NCBI GenBank assembly: GCA_005879255.1
Contig: VBKY01000246.1
Coordinates: forward strand, 1 to 40,149
Direction of reading: 5' to 3'
From: Deltaproteobacteria bacterium
Lineage (GTDB): Bacteria > Desulfobacterota_B > Binatia > UBA9968
DNA: 40,149 nt
Shown here one piece after another: positions 8,057 through 16,011 of this stretch (position 1 is its first letter; each line of letters begins with the position of its first letter). The notes under the pieces are model-generated. The model had not been told where the DNA came from. It did no database searches and was given only the letters and a program-made list of their open reading frames with translations. Both the position numbers and the translations under genes were made by a program.

Positions 8057-9118
8057 CTACCCGATCGCCATCATCACTTCGGTGCCTCTCTTTCTACACT
8101 CCGACAGAAAGACGGCGTGAATCTCGGGGTCTTGGTCCCGGTATTCGATCTGGGTTCCACCTGATTTTATGTCTCGATCCGTCTTCGAGAGATCTTCAAC
8201 TTTGTAAGTGAACCCCCAGGGCTTTAGCGCGAGATAGCGGGTCGGCTCCGGCGACGGATTAAAATGCTGATGGAACCAATTTGCCGGCGGGACAAACAGG
8301 CTTCCCGGACGCCAGTCGATGCGGATGCGCGGCTGGCCCTCCTCCCACAGGAAAGAATATCCTTCCCCCGACAGGATCACGATGTGCGCGCCGGGACCGT
8401 GGCGGTGGCCGCGGGGGTAAGTTCCGGAAGGATACTGCTCGAGGTGGGCGCTCATCGTATTGGCGGCAAGGTGCAGCCGAATGCCCGTCGCGCCCTGGCC
8501 TCTAAGGCTGCGGTCTCTTAATTTGAAGTCCCTGATGTCGGGAACAAAATTGGCTTCCCAGGTTCGGTGGGTCGCAATCTCTCGGCCGTTGCCGTTGTAA
8601 TAGCCGTCTTCTTCGTTGAATCGATCGGTAAAGGAAAAATCATTGCCGAAGACGAAGTCCAAATTGCGGAATCGATTGACCATCTGGGGCGCGTCAGTCA
8701 GCGCCACGTACCGCGCGCTCTCGTCTCCCTGGACATTGAAATGCTGATGCCATGTGTTGAGCGGCGGCGAGAAAAGGCTGCCTTCCTGCCACTCGAAGGT
8801 TTGCTTCTTGCGACCTTCGTTCCACACGGTGGTCGCCCCTCGGCCTTGGAGAACGTAAATCAACTGCTCGAACAGATAGCGCTGCGGCTTGCTCTCCCCC
8901 CGCGGCGGGATCTCGCAGACGTAAGCGCCGCACGTGCGACCGGCGCCGACGAGATGAACGAACGATCCGAGCAGGCCGGTGCGCTCCCACGGGGCGACCG
9001 CAATGGCGCTGAGGTCTTCGACGCAGTGGCCGCGCACGATGGGAATTTTTTCCGACTCCTGCCACAGGTCGTAGGGTGTCAGGTCCGAATAAGCCGCTGT
9101 CTTGGTCAAATCCATCAT
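8057..9118 (-). CDS. Bicupin protein (copy A)
   Basis: 353 residues with two cupin barrels. The second has the fuller metal site: HRHGPGAH (238-245) and WFHQHFN (281-287). The first keeps only the distal motif WHQHFN (123-128), while the place of the usual HxH holds YLFEQLIYVLQGRG with a Glu. Bicupins of this layout include gentisate-dioxygenase-like and ethanolamine-lyase-activating-like proteins; the reaction here is unknown. It is the last gene of a four-gene minus-strand operon, 13 bases after the binding protein at 9132, with AAAGGG before the start, which is either of two adjacent ATGs (9118 or 9115). It is clearly paralogous to the bicupin at 10879, sharing IDWRPGSLFVPPA and YLALKPWGFTY. 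Confidence 0.88.
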   Translation of the reverse strand: MMDLTKTAAYSDLTPYDLWQESEKIPIVRGHCVEDLSAIAVAPWERTGLLGSFVHLVGAGRTCGAYVCEIPPRGESKPQRYLFEQLIYVLQGRGATTVWNEGRKKQTFEWQEGSLFSPPLNTWHQHFNVQGDESARYVALTDAPQMVNRFRNLDFVFGNDFSFTDRFNEEDGYYNGNGREIATHRTWEANFVPDIRDFKLRDRSLRGQGATGIRLHLAANTMSAHLEQYPSGTYPRGHRHGPGAHIVILSGEGYSFLWEEGQPRIRIDWRPGSLFVPPANWFHQHFNPSPEPTRYLALKPWGFTYKVEDLSKTDRDIKSGGTQIEYRDQDPEIHAVFLSECRKRGTEVMMAIG

Positions 9119-9131
9119 CGCAGGCCCTTTA

Positions 9132-10112
9132 TTATCGCAGTTTTTTGAGAAATCCTTCTCGTTCCAGCTCGTCGATCACGCTCTCATCGATGAACTGCTC
9201 CAGGTTGATGTCGCCCTTCGCCTCGGGCAGCGCCGTGACCAGCTCGAGGGCGTTGCGAATCCCGTCGCGATCGACGCGCGGCGGAAAAGAAAACTTCGGC
9301 GCAAAATAATCATCGGTCTCCTCGATGACTTTCGAATCTTGTTGCTTGAGGCGTTTCGTGTAAACCGCCGAGCCTTTAGCCTTGTCGGTCTTGAACACGT
9401 GGATCGCTTCGCTGTAAGCGCGCACGAAGCGTTTCACCGTGTCCCGGTTCTTTTCCAGAAACGAGCGGCGTACCGTGATCACGGTTTGCGGGAAAGCCGC
9501 CTTGAGATCGCTCAGGTGCGCGAGAATATTCATCCCCATGCGCGCCGCCGCCACCGTCTCCGGCGGCGACAACACCGTGGCATCGATGGCTTTTGTCGAC
9601 AACGCCGCAAGCCGCTCCGGGGCGCCGCCGCTCGCGAAGACGGTCACCGCCTGGCGCGGGATGTTCCATTCCTTGAAGGCCAAGGTAATCGCCAGATCGT
9701 TGGATCCGCCGAAGTTGAGGATACCGATTTTTTTGCCGACCAGGTCAGCCGGTTTGCGAATCTCTTTTTGCGTCACGACGCTGAAGGGAAACCGGTTGAG
9801 CGCAGCGGCGACGATGACGATATCGCCGCCACGAAGGCGTATAGGGATGGGCGCGCTCGCCGATCCCTGGGCGAAGTGGCTGCTGCCGGAAACCAAGGCC
9901 GCCATTCCGCGCGGGCTGCCGGCGATCAAGACCAGCTCGGTCTTCAACCCGTGCTTGTCAAAAAGCCCCAGGTCCTTAGTCGCCCATATGGGCCCCTGAA
10001 AGCCGGCATAGCCGTCGTAACTGACGACGAGGCTTTCCTGGGCGTGAGCGGCCAGTGATATCGTCAGTGAAAGAACGAGAAAGATGTACTTTAGGATGGT
10101 CACGCGCTTCAC
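9132..10112 (-). CDS. NMT1/THI5-like ABC-type solute-binding protein
   Basis: A 326-residue exported protein: signal peptide to about AAHAQ, then LVVSYDGYAGFQGPIWATKDLGLFDKHGLKTELV, the classic NMT1/SsuA-like opening; then DLVGKKIGI and RSFLEKNRDTVKRFVRAY near the C-terminal lobe. The family binds sulfonates, pyrimidines, phthalate-like acids and similar small organics. The GTG start overlaps the upstream stop by four bases (GTGA) after a GAGAGGGAG ribosome binding site, so translation is coupled to the heme-oxygenase-like gene. Placement between that gene and a bicupin suggests it captures the substrate those enzymes act on. Confidence 0.9.
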   Translation of the reverse strand: MKRVTILKYIFLVLSLTISLAAHAQESLVVSYDGYAGFQGPIWATKDLGLFDKHGLKTELVLIAGSPRGMAALVSGSSHFAQGSASAPIPIRLRGGDIVIVAAALNRFPFSVVTQKEIRKPADLVGKKIGILNFGGSNDLAITLAFKEWNIPRQAVTVFASGGAPERLAALSTKAIDATVLSPPETVAAARMGMNILAHLSDLKAAFPQTVITVRRSFLEKNRDTVKRFVRAYSEAIHVFKTDKAKGSAVYTKRLKQQDSKVIEETDDYFAPKFSFPPRVDRDGIRNALELVTALPEAKGDINLEQFIDESVIDELEREGFLKKLR

Positions 10113-10864
10113 TCCCTCTCCGCCGCATGCAACGCCGCCTGCAAAACCACTCCGTGCAGATCGATCGCAGTTAGAGCGCAGTATTCCAAGGTGTAGCCCG
10201 GCCTCACTTCGGCGCCGTCCTCCAACAAACGCTGCAGCACCAGACGTCGAAAGCTTCCATGGCCCATGATGCCATCCTCATGCTCGCGCGTATCCGCCTC
10301 TTCATGCAGCGAAAAATAGACGGCTTCTTTCGCAGTGAGACCGTAATGGCGCGTCAAAGCGTTAAAGACTTCGCCGGCCCAATAGCCAAACTGCTCTTCG
10401 GTGGCCCCGGCCGCATAGAACTCCGCCATCGTGCCCTCCCAAACGATCGCCCGGAAATAATCGATCTTGGCGCGAAACTCAGCGAGCATGGGCGAGACAA
10501 AAACATCGTCTTCCGCGATTCCCAGAGCCTTGGCCGTCTCCAACACGACGTGAATGTGTCCGGGCGGTTTCGGATGAACCAGCTCGTCGGCCAGTTTCTG
10601 AGCCATGGCCGCCATGAGATCCCGATGCTTTCGGAAAAAATGGATGTGCTTGTGATAGGTCGCCGCCTCGAGCGTATTAATCTCGATCGTGTAAGCCGCC
10701 CAGTTCTTAAAGAACATGCGCAGCGCTTTTTTGGAGAGCGTTCCCGACGACAGCCGCTTCATGAATTCAGCATCGGTCACGCGCTCTTGCCACCGCTTTG
10801 CCACTTTGCGGTAAATTTGATCGACGTAGGCTTTGGCTTCGGCTCGTTCCAATTTTATGTTCAT
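10109..10864 (-). CDS. Heme-oxygenase-like (TenA/PqqC-fold) iron-containing redox enzyme
   Basis: A 251-residue all-helical protein of the TenA/PqqC/HDO superfamily. Candidate metal ligands follow the HDO order: E94 and H103/H105 (ADELVHPKPPGHIH), a Glu at 143 or 148 (VWEGTMAE), then H187, D191 and H195 (LHEEADTREH). The last spacing, Asp plus four, differs from the common HxxxDxxH. Known HDO enzymes use a non-heme diiron site for oxygen-dependent cleavage or oxidation; TenA relatives salvage thiamine pyrimidine without metal. The ATG at 10864 follows GAAAGAG and lies 14 bases after the upstream bicupin. A longer frame to 11224 is an out-of-frame overlap of that bicupin. Second gene of the operon. 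Confidence 0.85.
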   Translation of the reverse strand: MNIKLERAEAKAYVDQIYRKVAKRWQERVTDAEFMKRLSSGTLSKKALRMFFKNWAAYTIEINTLEAATYHKHIHFFRKHRDLMAAMAQKLADELVHPKPPGHIHVVLETAKALGIAEDDVFVSPMLAEFRAKIDYFRAIVWEGTMAEFYAAGATEEQFGYWAGEVFNALTRHYGLTAKEAVYFSLHEEADTREHEDGIMGHGSFRRLVLQRLLEDGAEVRPGYTLEYCALTAIDLHGVVLQAALHAAERE

Positions 10865-10878
10865 CGCTCTTTCCGATC

Positions 10879-11940
10879 TCAGAATTTCAGGCGCACTTCG
10901 ACGCCGCGCTTTGCGCATTCCTGGACAAACGTTTGATGGATTTCCGGCTCCTGGTCTTGGTAGTCGATCTGGGTGCCGCCCGCCGCCTGGACTTCTAATG
11001 TCTTGACCAGGTCCTCGACCTGATAAGTAAAGCCCCACGGCTTCAGCGCCAGATAGCGCGCCGGCTCCTTTCCCGAGTTGAAATGCTGGTGAAACCATTT
11101 CGCCGGCGGCACGAACAGACTGCCCGGGCGCCAATCGATCCGCGTGCGCGGCTTTCCCTGCTCCCACATGATGGAGTACCCTTCGCCGGAAAGAATGAGA
11201 ATATGGGCGCCGGGGCCGTGCCAATGAGCGCGTGGATAGGTTCCGACTGGATATTCTTCGATATGCGCGCTGATGGTGTTGGCTGAAAGATGCAACAGAA
11301 TCCCCCTTGCCCCCTGCCCGCGAGCGCTATGGTCCATGAGTCGAAAGCCGGGAACATCCGCAATGAAATTGGCATCCCACGTTCGATGTGATTGAACTTC
11401 CCTGCCCTTGCCGTTGAAATATCCCTCTTCCCCGGCGAACCGATCGGAAAATTGAAACGAGTTGTTAAAGATGAAATCCAGATTGCGGAATCGATTGATC
11501 ATGACCGGCGCGTCCGTCAAGGCCAAGAGTCGCGCCGGCTCGGCGCCCTGGGCGTTGAAATGCTGGCGCCAGGCATTGAGCGGCGGCGAAAACATGCTGC
11601 CTTCGTGCCATTCGAAGGTTTGCTTGCGCCCATCGGACTGCCAAACGCTCGTCGCGCCTCGACCTTTGACGACGTAGACGAGCTCCTCGAATAAATAATG
11701 CTCGGGCAGAGTTTCGCCCTGGGCGGCAATCTCGCAGACATAGGCATCACAACTGCGCCCGGCGCCGAGCATGTTAATAAAAGCGCCCATGGCTCCCTTA
11801 CGCTTCCACGACCGCAGCGGAAGCGTGGCGAGATCTTCGATGGCCAGACCGGTATGAATCGGGATCTCTTCGGTCTCCTGCCATAGCTCGTAAGGAGTTT
11901 TGTCCGCGTAGGCGGCTGCTTTGCTGAGATCCATTCTCAT
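10879..11940 (-). CDS. Bicupin protein (copy B)
   Basis: 353 residues, paralogous to the protein at 8057 along the whole length. The second barrel keeps AHWHGPGAH and WFHQHFN. In the first barrel the motif reads WRQHFN (124-129), so the first His of copy A's WHQHFN has become Arg125. This suggests the N-terminal barrel is not catalytic in this copy. The ATG at 11940 is preceded by AGAAGGG at a normal distance; a TTG farther up is less likely. First gene of the operon bicupin B, HDO, binding protein, bicupin A. Like copy A, its substrate is unknown; loose relatives include gentisate dioxygenase-like proteins. Confidence 0.88.
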   Translation of the reverse strand: MRMDLSKAAAYADKTPYELWQETEEIPIHTGLAIEDLATLPLRSWKRKGAMGAFINMLGAGRSCDAYVCEIAAQGETLPEHYLFEELVYVVKGRGATSVWQSDGRKQTFEWHEGSMFSPPLNAWRQHFNAQGAEPARLLALTDAPVMINRFRNLDFIFNNSFQFSDRFAGEEGYFNGKGREVQSHRTWDANFIADVPGFRLMDHSARGQGARGILLHLSANTISAHIEEYPVGTYPRAHWHGPGAHILILSGEGYSIMWEQGKPRTRIDWRPGSLFVPPAKWFHQHFNSGKEPARYLALKPWGFTYQVEDLVKTLEVQAAGGTQIDYQDQEPEIHQTFVQECAKRGVEVRLKF

Positions 11941-11996
11941 CGATTCGCCCTTCTGCAAACTTCTATTGTCGGCGCCAAGACGCCAAGCAATTCCTC

Positions 11997-12125
11997 AAAA
12001 TCCGAAATCCGAAGCTCGAAATCCGAAACAAACCGAAAAACTCAAATCCGAATTATGAATGCCAGATTCGCAGATACTTGTCTGGAATTTTGTTTGTTTG
12101 ATCACTTTGATTTGTTTCGAATTTA
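11997..12125. repeat. AT-rich inverted repeat element (copy 2)
   Basis: The left arm holds ATCCGAA at 12000-12006, 12007-12013, 12021-12027 and 12046-12052, with CGAAACAAACCGAAAAAC between. The right arm (about 12088-12122) is T-rich and roughly complementary: TTTTGTTTGTTTGATC and TTTGTTTCGAATTT. It separates the bicupin operon from the binding protein at 12132. No promoter can be told from this low-complexity sequence. Confidence 0.6.
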
Positions 12126-12131
12126 CGACAG

Positions 12132-13202
12132 TTATTTTTTCAGCAGCGAACGGTACTCTTTCACAGTCTTCTCATAATCGCGGCTGGAAGCTTCCACATC
12201 GATGACGTGAACGCGTTTTCCCTGCAGGTCTCTGACCGCTTGCACGAGGGGAAGATTATCTCGGGCGGGCGCCATCGCATTGGCTCGGGTATAATGTCCC
12301 ATCGCTTCGGGCGTCAAAATGAAATCGTACAGGAGAATCGCCGTGTAGGGATGAGGCGCCAGCTTGGCCATCATGTTGATGACCGGAACGACGAGCACAG
12401 GCTCCGGCACCGAGTAGTTGACCGGCGCGCCGGGCTCCAACAGCTCATGGACATTGTTGAGATACACACCCAGGCCGCAGGATTCCTCCCCGACGCCGAC
12501 GAGTTGCGCGCGCAAGGTTCCACCCCTGCGCAGATGGACGCCGTTTTGAATGAATCCGCTGATCAGCTTGTTGGCCTCTTGGGCGCCGTAGATTTTCTGC
12601 AAGGCATAAAACCACTCATAACGAGTGTCGTCGATGGAAAATTCTCTCTTCCACTTGGGATCGAGAAAGTCTCGCCAATCACCGGGGGCCGTCTTGACCC
12701 GGTTTTTGTTGCAGATGATCGCCTGGATGTTGCCGAAATAGGAGACCCACCAGCCGTCCGGATCTTTCATGTCCTTTCGCAGTTGCGCGGCTTCCGGCGA
12801 CACGTAGGGCGCGATCACGCCCGCGTCCTTCATTGCTGCAAACGTGACCGCGCTGGTGCCGACGATATCGATGTCATGTTTTCCCGCGCGATGCTCGCGC
12901 ACGATTCTTTCCGCGAGCACCCTGCCGCTCTGGCGCATGTACTCGATTTGGATTCCCGGGTAGCGTTTGCGGAACGCTTGGAGAGAGGGCTCGGCCCAGG
13001 CTTGGGGCGTCGAAGACGCCCAGCGAACGATGCCTTCCTTGCGCGCCTCGCTTTCCACGCGCGCCTGACGCTCCTTTGCCGCTAAGCCCTTCAACGACTT
13101 GAGCGCGTCCTCCAGGGTAGCGCTAAAGGAAACGTGAACCGGCAACCCCGCCGTAGCTATGAAACAGGCCATGGCGCAGAATAAAAATCTCAAGGATGTC
13201 AT
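12132..13202 (-). CDS. Extracellular solute-binding protein, iron/family-1-like
   Basis: A 356-residue exported binding protein. The signal peptide runs to about HVSFSATLE. Diagnostic stretches are ARKEGIVRWASSTP, FRKRYPGIQIEYMRQSG, the domain-crossing FLDPKWKREFSIDD and the C-terminal TAILLYDFILTPEAMGHY. The ligand cannot be told. The ATG at 13202 follows AAGGGAGAG. It sits 75 bases after the frameshifted TctC-type gene and may be the last member of the operon that begins with the amidohydrolase at 15801. The family is only distantly similar to the iron-type proteins at 1446 and 20993, so it is an old paralogue rather than a recent duplicate. Confidence 0.87.
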   Translation of the reverse strand: MTSLRFLFCAMACFIATAGLPVHVSFSATLEDALKSLKGLAAKERQARVESEARKEGIVRWASSTPQAWAEPSLQAFRKRYPGIQIEYMRQSGRVLAERIVREHRAGKHDIDIVGTSAVTFAAMKDAGVIAPYVSPEAAQLRKDMKDPDGWWVSYFGNIQAIICNKNRVKTAPGDWRDFLDPKWKREFSIDDTRYEWFYALQKIYGAQEANKLISGFIQNGVHLRRGGTLRAQLVGVGEESCGLGVYLNNVHELLEPGAPVNYSVPEPVLVVPVINMMAKLAPHPYTAILLYDFILTPEAMGHYTRANAMAPARDNLPLVQAVRDLQGKRVHVIDVEASSRDYEKTVKEYRSLLKK

Positions 13203-13277
13203 CAGGGAACTCTCCCTTCCGCCTCGCGAAACTCATCTTCGCAGCGCTCCGATGAATAACACGCAGAGCTGGCAAAC

Positions 13278-14307
13278 TTAATTGCCCAAAATCTTTTTTA
13301 GCCTGTCAATCACTGGCGCGGGTTGGTTGACTACGGTCTTTGCTAAAGTTTGCAGTTCCTCGCCCGACACCGGATCGAAATCGAATTCCTGTTTCTTGAC
13401 GTCGGCTAAAAACGCCGGATCTTTCAAAGTTTTCGCATAGGCATCGCGCAGAAGCTTTACACGATCGGGCGACACACTGGGCGGAGCGATCATGGGATGG
13501 CCGAAGTTCTCTCCGGCAGTTAGCACTGTAGCCAATTGGCGTCCACGTTCAGGCGTTTTGTAGCGATCCATGAGCTCGTAGAGCGTAGGAGTATCGGCTG
13601 ACCTGTCCTCTCGTTTGCGACCCATCTGCACGAGATGGCGATCAAAATTTTTGCTATGCCACAGAGTGAAAGGTTGTCTGCTAAAATGGACGCCGAGGAC
13701 CATCGAGCGGCAGACGACCTCTCCTCTTTCAACCGCCAGATCGGTTTGACTGCCTCCCTGATAACCCAACACGACTTCGAATCTGGCGCCGATTAGATCC
13801 TCCAGAGCGAAGATGAGGCTCGAGCTATCCCGTCCCGAGCCGCCACACTTAGGTGGCACCTTGGCTTTTATGACGTCATCCATCGATATATAGGGCGTGT
13901 CGGCGCGGATATACAAAAGTGTGGTATTGCGATCCGGTGAGCCGATCCAGTTGAGCTTTTGAACGTCGAATCGCGCTTCTTTATCGCCTACCACTTGTCC
14001 CATGTAAACTGACTGATTGGGCATTCCCAGAGTCAACCCATCGGGTTTTGCCACGCTGTAAACGTAGTTGGTTGCCACCAACGATCCGCCGCCCGGCATA
14101 TTCTGTACAACCAACTCAGGATTGCCGGGTATGTATTTCGACATGGCGGGCCAGCAGCCGCGCCCAGTAGTCGTACCCTCCGCCGGGGATCGAGCCGACC
14201 ACGATTCGAATGGTCTTGCCGGAAAAAAAATTATCCTGCGCGCGGGCCGGCTCGCAGAACAACAGCGCTAAGAAAATGATCGAGAAAAGGACTTTTAGAA
14301 TAGTCAT
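13278..14307 (-). pseudogene. TctC/Bug-type solute-binding protein, frameshifted
   Basis: Two overlapping frames make one TctC-type protein. The first (14307 down to about 14140) gives the signal peptide and GKTIRIVVGSIPGGGYDYWARLLARH. The second continues SKYIPGNPELVVQNMPGGGSLVATNYVY through to RLKKILGN. The intact homologue at 35991 reads RHMPKYIPGHP at this point, so a 2-base loss turning CATATG into CATG near 14140 explains the break and restores exact length. The rest of the protein, including WIGSPDRNT and GYQGGSQTDLAVERGE, looks undamaged, so the event is recent or a sequencing error. It lies 12 bases after the flavin reductase gene. Confidence 0.88.
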
Positions 14308-14319
14308 GGAAAAAGTTCG

Positions 14320-14946
14320 TCACTTGGGCTTATGTCGCGCCTCAGGCCCGTTGTATACCATAGCGACCTCCATCACTTCGTAAGAGGCAACAAATTTGTT
14401 GTCGAAAGCCCGGCCGCAATAATGCGTCGGCCGAAGTCTCTCGAGAATGGCGTAGCCGTCCTTGTCGATGCAATCTTCGTCGACCGAGCCAGCGACCACC
14501 TGGCCCATAACCGTCAGGCGATGCAGCCACTCTTTGGTCCAGATAACTTTACACTCATAGTGCGCTTTGCATTCGGCTATGCGAGGCGGTTTGAGGGCCC
14601 TGGCCGGAATAGCCGTCAGGCCGGCTTTCTCCAACTCGTTGACGCCGCGGGGAAACGGCAATCCGACCACTCTGACTTTTTCCAGAATCTCCCTGTCGAA
14701 GGACGGGATGTTGACGACGAATTCTTCAGTGGCAAGCACGTTGTGATACGTGTCTTTGTCGATCTCCACCGTGAACGAAATACAGGTCGGTTCATGATTC
14801 TGTCTGACGCAGGTGGCGAATGAAGCCGCGTTCACGCGCCCTTCCTTGTCGACGGTTGTGATCATGACCGCGCAGGCGACAGGAGAATACAACCGATCCC
14901 AATGCTCATACGGCACGTCGACTTTTCGACCCGGTTTGTAAGGCAT
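14320..14946 (-). CDS. Flavin reductase family protein (FMN-binding split barrel)
   Basis: 208 residues with the split-barrel flavin reductase pattern: VACAVMITTVDKEGRVNAASFA binds FMN near residues 23-44, then PTCISF and TEEFVVNIPS. Proteins of this family reduce FMN with NAD(P)H to feed a two-component monooxygenase; some are flavoredoxin-like electron carriers. ATG 14946 is preceded by AAGGAG at 11 bases. It lies 24 bases after the amidohydrolase and 12 before the frameshifted binding protein, so the three are probably one transcript. No monooxygenase is in this operon; LLM- and group-D-type flavoenzymes elsewhere in the window (37064, 27615) are possible but unproven partners. Confidence 0.87.
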   Translation of the reverse strand: MPYKPGRKVDVPYEHWDRLYSPVACAVMITTVDKEGRVNAASFATCVRQNHEPTCISFTVEIDKDTYHNVLATEEFVVNIPSFDREILEKVRVVGLPFPRGVNELEKAGLTAIPARALKPPRIAECKAHYECKVIWTKEWLHRLTVMGQVVAGSVDEDCIDKDGYAILERLRPTHYCGRAFDNKFVASYEVMEVAMVYNGPEARHKPK

Positions 14947-14970
14947 AACTTTTTTACTCCTTCTTGGTCG

Positions 14971-15801
14971 TCAGATTTGCATGATGTCCATGGTTTTCGG
15001 TGCCGACGGTTTCGGCTCGATGCGCAGCAGGCGCGCGAGATTTTTGCCGAGGATCAGATCGAGCTGATCGGAATTGAGGCCGGCATATTTGACGACCTTG
15101 CCGAGCTCGAAACCAAACGGCAACGTCGGGTGATCGGAACCATACACGACCCGCTCGGGACCGAGGGCGCGAACGACATTGGTGGTGATGTCGGGATAGC
15201 CATTCGACGCCGTGTCGAAATACAAATTATCTTGATGGCGCGCCGCCACGATCGCCTCTTGATGACCCTCGAACCCCGCCGAGTGGGCGATCACGAAATT
15301 CACCTTGGGAAAATTGTGCGCAAGATCGGCGATCAAGGTCGGCGCGCAGTTCCATGAATTGCCGCTGTGCACCAGGAGCAAAAGATTCTTTGCTTGCGCC
15401 GCTTCGGCGATGGGAAACATCAATTCAGGGTCGTTGACGCGGTTCCCGGAGAAATCGCGCAATGGATGAATTTTTAGTCCCAGCGCGCCTTTCGACGCGT
15501 AGTCGTGAACATCGGCGACTGCCTTCGCGCCGAAGTAAGGGTTGATGCGCGCAACGGCAACGATCCGCGTCGGATGCTGCTTCATCGCGGCGATAATCCG
15601 CTCGTTTTCAACGCGGTAGTCCGTATGCGGATTGGCCTTCGGAAATCCCACCACCATATCGACGCCGCTCGCGTCCATGTTGGCGAGCAACTCGTCGGGT
15701 AAGTAGGAACTGGATGCCGTCGTCGAGCGCGCCGGTCGCATCCCGACATGCACATGTTGGTCGATGACGAAGTGATCGCGTCCGGCTTTGTCGGTAATCA
15801 T
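14971..15801 (-). CDS. Amidohydrolase-2 family hydrolase/decarboxylase
   Basis: 276 residues, close to the family's compact form. The metal motif HVH is at 16-18 (VIDQHVHVG), followed by GLKIHPL, LLLVHSGNSW (metal-ligand His), FVIAHSAGFEG and VYGSDHP with the catalytic Asp. The TIM-barrel order is complete, so the enzyme should be active on a small carbonyl or aromatic acid; the substrate is unknown. The ATG at 15801 follows AGGAGG. It is the first gene of the minus-strand operon and has a good promoter at 15861-15890. It differs strongly from the other two amidohydrolases here (3154, 22367). Confidence 0.9.
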   Translation of the reverse strand: MITDKAGRDHFVIDQHVHVGMRPARSTTASSSYLPDELLANMDASGVDMVVGFPKANPHTDYRVENERIIAAMKQHPTRIVAVARINPYFGAKAVADVHDYASKGALGLKIHPLRDFSGNRVNDPELMFPIAEAAQAKNLLLLVHSGNSWNCAPTLIADLAHNFPKVNFVIAHSAGFEGHQEAIVAARHQDNLYFDTASNGYPDITTNVVRALGPERVVYGSDHPTLPFGFELGKVVKYAGLNSDQLDLILGKNLARLLRIEPKPSAPKTMDIMQI

Positions 15802-15852
15802 AGGGCATGCCTCCTGTTCGCTCTCGCGCGCGTTGAAAAATTGGCCATGATC

Positions 15853-15890
15853 AGGTCGACCTATAACACGCGCTCGGCGAACTCTGTCAA
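15853..15890 (-). promoter_or_regulatory. Sigma-70-like promoter with operator palindrome for the amidohydrolase operon
   Basis: On the minus strand a perfect -35 TTGACA (15890-15885) is followed after 18 bases by TTATAG (15866-15861). A perfect 10-base palindrome AGGTCGACCT (15853-15862) overlaps the end of the -10 box and the expected start of transcription, the usual place for a repressor. It lies about 52 bases before the amidohydrolase ATG. Confidence 0.6.
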
Positions 15891-16011
15891 GTGTTGGTGC
15901 GGTTGGGTCGGGTCATATTTGGCCTGGGTGCTTGCGCGGATTGACAGAAGAACTTGAAGTGGATTAGCTTCCGGCAAGCTCGTATCTTTTCGGCGCGAGG
16001 AGAGCTGTCTC

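Noticed and set aside
9102..10058. A 318-codon plus-strand frame
   Set aside because: Antisense to the NMT1-type binding protein; Arg/His-rich composition typical of a shadow frame.
10109..11224. A 371-codon reading of the heme-oxygenase-like gene
   Set aside because: The first 120 codons overlap the bicupin in another frame and read as Arg/Gly/Pro-rich noise; a ribosome binding site and the family's start sit at 10864.
11997..12125. A CRISPR array suggested by repeated ATCCGAA units
   Set aside because: Units are 7 bases, irregularly spaced, with no spacers of constant length and no cas genes.
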